Positions 13,560 to 17,044 of a stretch of 17,044 nt of DNA are shown in pieces (position 1 is the first letter of the stretch; every line of letters starts with the position of its first letter). This DNA is from DASYQV01 sp036005125. GTDB lineage: Bacteria; Acidobacteriota; Vicinamibacteria; Vicinamibacterales; UBA2999. The notes below the pieces were generated by a model. It worked only from the letters and a program-made list of their open reading frames with translations, made no database searches and was not told the DNA's origin. Location of the stretch: positions 1-17,044 of the forward strand of contig DASYQV010000125.1 of the NCBI GenBank assembly GCA_036005125.1. Direction: 5' to 3'. A program made the position numbers and the translations under genes.

Positions 13560-14101
13560 TACTCGAAGAACTCTCGCGCGGGGATGGAGAAGTCGGGTAG
13601 AACACTCGATCGAACGACCTCAGCGCCCCGATACGCGTGGCGGCCGTTGCGGCCGTGTGCAGGGAAGCCGACGACCTCGACGCGGTGCGACGTCTGATCG
13701 AGCAGCCAGCATTCGCGCACGCCGTAACGCCGATACCAGTGGAGCTTCTCGCCCCGATCACGTCGGGCCGTACGTCGCGAGAGCACTTCGACCACCAGAT
13801 CGGGAGGTCCCCACACGCGATCGCGAATGATGTCCAGCCGCTCGGCGGACACGAACAGGACATCCGGCTGAACGACCAACGCATCCTTGTAGTCCAGCAC
13901 CACATCCACCGGCGACACGCAAACCGTCCCCAAGCCGCGGGCTCGGACGTGGAGATCGAGCATGACGGTGACGCGCGTGACAATCGACTGGTGTCCGTAC
14001 CGCGGCGCGGGCGGCTCGCGGACGAGACCGAACACGAGCTCATTTGGCCTCAGCGTTTCCGGGTACCGGAAGTACTCGTCAACAGTCAGACGTCGGGACA
14101 T
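13559..14101 (-). CDS. Uma2-family putative endonuclease (DUF820, PD-(D/E)xK fold)
   Basis: This 180-aa protein has the family pattern: an early Glu in NELVFG (Glu21), QPDVLFVS (Asp80), GPPDLVVEVLS (Glu105), then Asp115, Lys119 and Tyr in RDRGEKLHWYRRYGV, ending RECWLLD. These residues form a PD-(D/E)xK-like nuclease core in the family. The cellular role is mostly unknown and copies are often scattered singly. I choose the ATG at 14101 because AGGTGG lies about 8 bases upstream; an in-frame GTG at 14113 would put that site inside the gene. It is a single gene, convergent with the small membrane protein and downstream of the lipocalin-like gene on the same strand. No link to the PKS cluster is evident. 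Confidence 0.88.
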   Translation of the reverse strand: MSRRLTVDEYFRYPETLRPNELVFGLVREPPAPRYGHQSIVTRVTVMLDLHVRARGLGTVCVSPVDVVLDYKDALVVQPDVLFVSAERLDIIRDRVWGPPDLVVEVLSRRTARRDRGEKLHWYRRYGVRECWLLDQTSHRVEVVGFPAHGRNGRHAYRGAEVVRSSVLPDFSIPAREFFE

Positions 14102-14121
14102 CCTGCATTCCACCTCGAGAC

Positions 14122-14136
14122 GACGATGCCATCGTC
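14122..14136. repeat. Short palindrome upstream of the Uma2 gene
   Basis: GACGATG-C-CATCGTC, perfect 7-bp arms around one base, lies 21 bases before the Uma2 start codon. Position and symmetry would fit an operator, but palindromes this size are not rare in high-GC DNA. Confidence 0.3.
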
Positions 14137-14218
14137 AAGGGCGGAGGTCAAGGCACTTGCCACCGGCTGCAGGGATGCTTGCGAGGTGACGAGCTCACAC
14201 AGCCGCTGCGAGCGGCCG

Positions 14219-15223
14219 TTACCTGGTCCCGCTCGCCGGGCCGACGCGCTCCCACGTAATGGTTCCCCTCACCGTGTCGCCTTCAGGCGTGTAGGTGGCC
14301 GGTGGATGCAGCAACAGCCGGTTGCCGGAAAGCTCATAGAAGCGCTGTTGCGGGGCCGGCCCGTTGCGCCCGACGTTCAAGGTGCCGACCTGGTCGTGGA
14401 CGACATAGCCGTCGGCCTCGTGAACGTAGAACGGTCCGAAGTAGTTCGCGTAGGTGCGGATGGCCTCTCGCGCTTCGGGCGGGGTCGGCTGCGTGTCCGC
14501 GTACGGCTTGCGATTCGGCTGCACCATGTGAACCATCATGAACCCGGCAGCCGTGTAGATGATGTAGCCGCTCTGACCGGGATTCGAGGCGACCAGCTCG
14601 CCCCTCTGATTCCGGCGCTCGTTGGACACGAGCTTCCAGAACCCGACGAAGCGACGCTGCTCGGCTGTCGGGTTCGCCAGGGCCGGGATCCGCTCCCACA
14701 CGATGCGTGCCTGGTTGCCGCTCGCTCCCGGCGGCGGCTTCAACGTGAGGCGGTTCCCTGAGAGCTCGAAGAAGCGCTTCTGGTCGACGGCCATGCCGGG
14801 GTTCACGCTTCCCTGCAGCCGGTGGGTGACGAATCCTTCCTTCTCGTTGACGATGAACGTGCCGAAGTACCCGGCATAGCCTGTCATCGCCGCCTTGGCT
14901 TCCTCGTCCGTCGGCTGCTGGGCCGAGTACTTCTTCCGGCCGACCGGCATGATCGAAACGGCCATGTATCCCGCCGGATCGTAGATGATGTAGCCGGTCC
15001 GGTTCGGCGCAGGCGTCGTCGGCGCGACCACCTCGCCCTTCGCGTTCCGCTGCTCCATGCTGACGAGTCTCCAGGTGCCGACGAACCGATCCTTCACCGA
15101 CCCGTTGGACGCTCTCGCGGACGATTGACCGATTGGCGCGTTCGCTTCCGTGGAAGCCACTGACACAGCAACGACAGCGACCAGGCCGAGCGACACGAAC
15201 AACGGCAGAAGCGTCTTTCGCAT
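14219..15223 (-). CDS. Secreted protein with two tandem lipocalin-like domains
   Basis: This 334-aa protein has an N-terminal signal peptide: MRKTLL, then a hydrophobic run to about residue 22 and a plausible cut near STEANA. I use the ATG at 15223, preceded by GAGAGGG; the frame is open further upstream, but that would bury the signal peptide. Two homologous units follow, about 45-175 and 190-325. Each begins FVGTWRLVS / FVGFWKLVS, then GYIIY, a (Y/F)M segment, YAGYFG / YANYFG, a VTH / VVH segment, and ends FFELSGNRLTL / FYELSGNRLLL. This matches the Lipocalin-like domain family found as secreted or periplasmic proteins of unknown ligand in soil bacteria. The duplication within one chain is visible by eye. 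Substrate and partner are unknown. Confidence 0.87.
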   Translation of the reverse strand: MRKTLLPLFVSLGLVAVVAVSVASTEANAPIGQSSARASNGSVKDRFVGTWRLVSMEQRNAKGEVVAPTTPAPNRTGYIIYDPAGYMAVSIMPVGRKKYSAQQPTDEEAKAAMTGYAGYFGTFIVNEKEGFVTHRLQGSVNPGMAVDQKRFFELSGNRLTLKPPPGASGNQARIVWERIPALANPTAEQRRFVGFWKLVSNERRNQRGELVASNPGQSGYIIYTAAGFMMVHMVQPNRKPYADTQPTPPEAREAIRTYANYFGPFYVHEADGYVVHDQVGTLNVGRNGPAPQQRFYELSGNRLLLHPPATYTPEGDTVRGTITWERVGPASGTR

Positions 15224-15359
15224 GATGTCCCTCTCTTCCGGGGGCCCGGAACGTGTGATGGCAGGGGGATCATACACATCATCAGGAACGCGGGGAAGTC
15301 CTTGTGTTGACATGTTTTCGACGCATCAACGGCCGGATCCGTGGTGATAGAGTACGTTC

Positions 15360-15554
15360 ATGAGCCGCATCGGAAGGGAGCCACTCGGGTTTTGGCTCGA
15401 GCCGGATCCAGTCATCGAGGCCTACAAGAAGGACGTCGATCGGACGCTCATCCGCGAGAATCTCAAGCTGACCCCGGACCAGCGGCTGCGCAAGCTGCAG
15501 TCTTTCATGAAGTTCATTCACGAAATCCGCGGATCGGCTCGGCGCCGGCCGTGA
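15360..15554 (+). CDS. Small protein paired with a nucleotidyltransferase (antitoxin-like position)
   Basis: This 64-aa, charged, mostly helical-looking protein (LEPDPVIEAYKKDVDRTLIR, then LTPDQRLRKLQSFMKF) is not a recognised DNA-binding fold. Its stop codon overlaps the GTG start of the nucleotidyltransferase by 4 bases (GTGA at 15551-15554), so the two are translationally coupled. Short proteins of this type commonly sit directly before nucleotidyltransferase genes in soil bacteria. The upstream gene of such a pair is the usual place for an antitoxin, but neutralising activity is not shown by the sequence. No clear ribosome site precedes the ATG at 15360. Confidence 0.72.
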   Translation: MSRIGREPLGFWLEPDPVIEAYKKDVDRTLIRENLKLTPDQRLRKLQSFMKFIHEIRGSARRRP

Positions 15555-16033
15555 CCGACTTCGACCGGCTGCTGCGGGTCCTCGCGGACAGTCACACGGA
15601 GTTCATCCTCGTCGGCGGAGTAGCCGCAGCCGCCCATGGCTCCGCACGCGCCACGTATGACATCGACATCGTATATGCACGAACCCGCGAGAACGTGGAA
15701 CGCCTCGTGTCCGCGCTTCGGCCGCTTGAACCGTACCTCAGAGGCGCGCCTCCGGGACTGCCGTTCTCATGGGAGTCTGGCACGATCCTGCGGGGACTCA
15801 ATTTCACGTTGACCACGGGGGCGGGTGACATCGATCTGCTCGGTGAAATCACCGGCGGTGGAACGTACGACGACCTCGTGGCCGACACGGAGGTCATCGA
15901 GGTGTTTGGCGTGAAATGTTTCTGCCTCTCGCTCGAACGATTGATTGCTGTCAAGCGGGCGGCGGGGCGTCCGAAAGATCTGGAAACCATCGCGGAGCTT
16001 GAAGCCATTGCAGAAGAGCGAAAGCTGGTCTAG
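15551..16033 (+). CDS. Nucleotidyltransferase-fold protein (AbiEii/MNT-like)
   Basis: This 160-aa protein starts at a GTG overlapping the previous gene's stop. The nucleotidyltransferase core is seen as VGGVAAAAHG (21-30) followed by the metal-binding DID (37-39) and a third acidic strand GDIDLL (92-97). The C-terminal part, LIAVKRAAGRPKDLETI, is typical of the small single-domain members. Enzymes of this fold transfer a nucleotide to a protein, RNA or small molecule; several act as toxins or abortive-infection proteins paired with a small antitoxin. The genetic coupling with the 64-aa gene supports a two-gene module, but which partner is toxic cannot be read from the sequence. Confidence 0.82.
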   Translation: MTDFDRLLRVLADSHTEFILVGGVAAAAHGSARATYDIDIVYARTRENVERLVSALRPLEPYLRGAPPGLPFSWESGTILRGLNFTLTTGAGDIDLLGEITGGGTYDDLVADTEVIEVFGVKCFCLSLERLIAVKRAAGRPKDLETIAELEAIAEERKLV

Positions 16034-16127
16034 AACAGCCCGGGGCTGTCGCTCAGCAGGCTGATCCGTCTTCCACTCACGGAGCAGGGCCCGAATATGT
16101 GCGGGAGCGTCTGAGGCGGCTGGCGTC

Positions 16128-16187
16128 GGCTTCAGGCTTCGGGCTTCAGGAAGAGCACCGTGAAGTCTTGCCCGTAGCCTGAAGCCC
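16128..16187. repeat. Inverted repeat of GGCTTCAGG-type units between convergent genes
   Basis: GGCTTCAGGCT (16128-16138) pairs with AGCCTGAAGCC (16176-16186). A second unit GGGCTTCAGG (16141-16150) pairs with CCTGAAGCCC (16178-16187). The sequence continues with GTAGCCCGCAGCCCG just before the stop of the next gene. It lies in the 171-base gap between a rightward and a leftward gene, and could end transcription or be a dispersed genomic repeat. Confidence 0.6.
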
Positions 16188-16204
16188 GTAGCCCGCAGCC
16201 CGGA

Positions 16205-17044
16205 TCACTTGAACACGTCGAACGCATCGAGCCAGACCCACGAGCCTTTCGAGCTCTCGTTGTGGGTTCCGGTCGCTTCAATCGTCAGCGTATGCGCGCC
16301 GGAGGACAGGCCATCGACTCGATACGGGACGACCTGCACCTGGGATGGCGAGAGGTACGTATCGATCGTCGTTTTCAACTCGCCGTCCAGGTAGATTCTG
16401 GCGAATCCTGACCACTCGTCCCGGTACGCAATCCATGCGATGCCGGTCCCGTTGAAGGTGATGCTCACGCGCGCGCCGGCATCAGTGGCCAGAACCGTAT
16501 TGCCGCCGCTGTATGCGGGGTTCGCGTTCGCGTACCACCTGCCGGTATAGATCAGTGCTGGATGGTTCTCTTCAATACGCCCGGCGGCGGCGGTGACTCC
16601 TCCCGGCACGCCGGAGCCGTTCTCGATGTCGAACGCATCGATCCAGATCCACGATCCATCGGTATGGGGACCGCGCTCGTGGGTGATCTCGATCGACAGC
16701 TTGTGAGGACCAGAGGCAAGCCCTCTGACCGCGAAGAGCGGCTGCTGATAGCGTCCGGTATCGGAATAGGAATCGATCACCTGCAGCCTGCCGTCGATGT
16801 AGACGTTTGCCAGGCCGGACCACGGATCCGAAACGCCGATCCAGGTGATGCCGGTGCCAGTGAATGTAATCGTCGCCATGGCACCGCGCGCGTTCGTCAG
16901 GGTCGCATCGCCGCCACTATGGAGAGAACTGGCATTCGAGTACCAATTGCCGCTATAGGTGATACTCGGGTCGTTCTGCTCAATTCTGGTAACGGAGCCG
17001 CCCTGGGCGAAGGCAGGAGAAGCAATAAACGCGATCAGGAGAGA
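16205..17044 (-). CDS. Secreted protein with two galactose-binding-like (jelly-roll) repeats, 5' end cut by window edge
   Basis: The frame is open from the TGA at 16205 to the right edge (279 residues seen); an internal ATG at 16879 is not the start. The visible N-terminus, LLIAFIASPAFAQG, is the end of a signal peptide with a cut after AFA, so only a few residues are missing. Two homologous units follow, each about 125 residues. They share RIEQNDPSITYSGNWY / RIEENHPALIYTGRWY, FTGTGITWIG / FNGTGIAWIA, VYIDG / IYLDG, LASGPHKL / LSSGAHTL and SWIWIDAFDI / SWVWLDAFDV. A Gly/Val/Ala-rich linker joins them. The pattern fits beta-sandwich carbohydrate-binding-like domains of secreted proteins. There is no catalytic domain in the visible part, so it may be a binding protein. 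The ligand is unknown. Confidence 0.83.
   Translation of the reverse strand, partial: SLLIAFIASPAFAQGGSVTRIEQNDPSITYSGNWYSNASSLHSGGDATLTNARGAMATITFTGTGITWIGVSDPWSGLANVYIDGRLQVIDSYSDTGRYQQPLFAVRGLASGPHKLSIEITHERGPHTDGSWIWIDAFDIENGSGVPGGVTAAAGRIEENHPALIYTGRWYANANPAYSGGNTVLATDAGARVSITFNGTGIAWIAYRDEWSGFARIYLDGELKTTIDTYLSPSQVQVVPYRVDGLSSGAHTLTIEATGTHNESSKGSWVWLDAFDVFK

Noticed and set aside
14102..14113. GTG start for the Uma2 gene at 14113
   Set aside because: The AGGTGG ribosome site lies across this codon and is spaced correctly for the ATG at 14101.
15269..15274. TATGAT on the reverse strand as -10 of the lipocalin-like gene
   Set aside because: The hexamer is good, but no convincing -35 lies at the right distance, so I do not call a promoter.
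15307..15312. Perfect TTGACA hexamer as -35 of the nucleotidyltransferase operon
   Set aside because: No -10-like hexamer lies 16-18 bases downstream; the TGATAG further on is too far.
15224..15313. Upstream in-frame start of the lipocalin-like protein
   Set aside because: The extra 30 residues would precede a clear signal peptide, and the ATG at 15223 has its own GAGAGGG site.

Overview
The window is high-GC bacterial DNA, almost fully coding, carrying both an accessory biosynthetic locus and ordinary flanking genes. I read it as most likely Acidobacteriota (Vicinamibacteria-like). The basis is the mix of a Uma2-type nuclease, a secreted lipocalin-like tandem protein and many short palindromic repeats of the 'GCCGCATC-TTCA-GATGCGGC / GCCGGGTC-TGAA-GACCCGGC' kind. 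This taxonomic guess rests on general gene content; no marker gene is present, and other high-GC phyla such as Myxococcota or Gemmatimonadota are possible.

Positions 1-10017 form a leftward operon: a giant single-module type I polyketide synthase (2744 aa) followed by two tandem membrane fatty-acid-desaturase-like genes. The last one runs off the left edge. The PKS is fully reducing (KS-AT-DH-ER-KR-ACP) and ends in two consecutive thioesterase domains. Both carry GHCxG, with cysteine in place of the usual nucleophilic serine. The linker between the two thioesterases is encoded by a cluster of strong hairpins, and the last ~25 residues of the protein are encoded by a palindromic repeat that also flanks the cluster.

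Positions 10018-10396 are a 379-bp divergent intergenic region with two further copies of that repeat in opposite orientation. Positions 10397-13191 form the rightward arm: an AlkB-type alkane/fatty-acyl omega-hydroxylase and an acyl-CoA ligase, then a small membrane protein (13253-13495). Together the two arms look like one pathway. An acyl chain would be activated by the ligase, extended to a saturated chain by the reducing PKS, oxidised by three membrane di-iron enzymes (two desaturases, one AlkB), and released by the cysteine thioesterases. The product is unknown to me; a modified lipid or fatty-acid-like polyketide, possibly unsaturated and terminally oxidised, is the most economical guess.

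Positions 13559-17044 look unrelated to the cluster. They hold a Uma2-family nuclease-like gene, a secreted protein of two lipocalin-like repeats, a 64-aa protein plus nucleotidyltransferase pair with a 4-base overlap (toxin-antitoxin-like), and a secreted protein with two galactose-binding-like repeats, cut by the right edge. No rRNA, tRNA, CRISPR array, transposase or phosphopantetheinyl transferase was seen.
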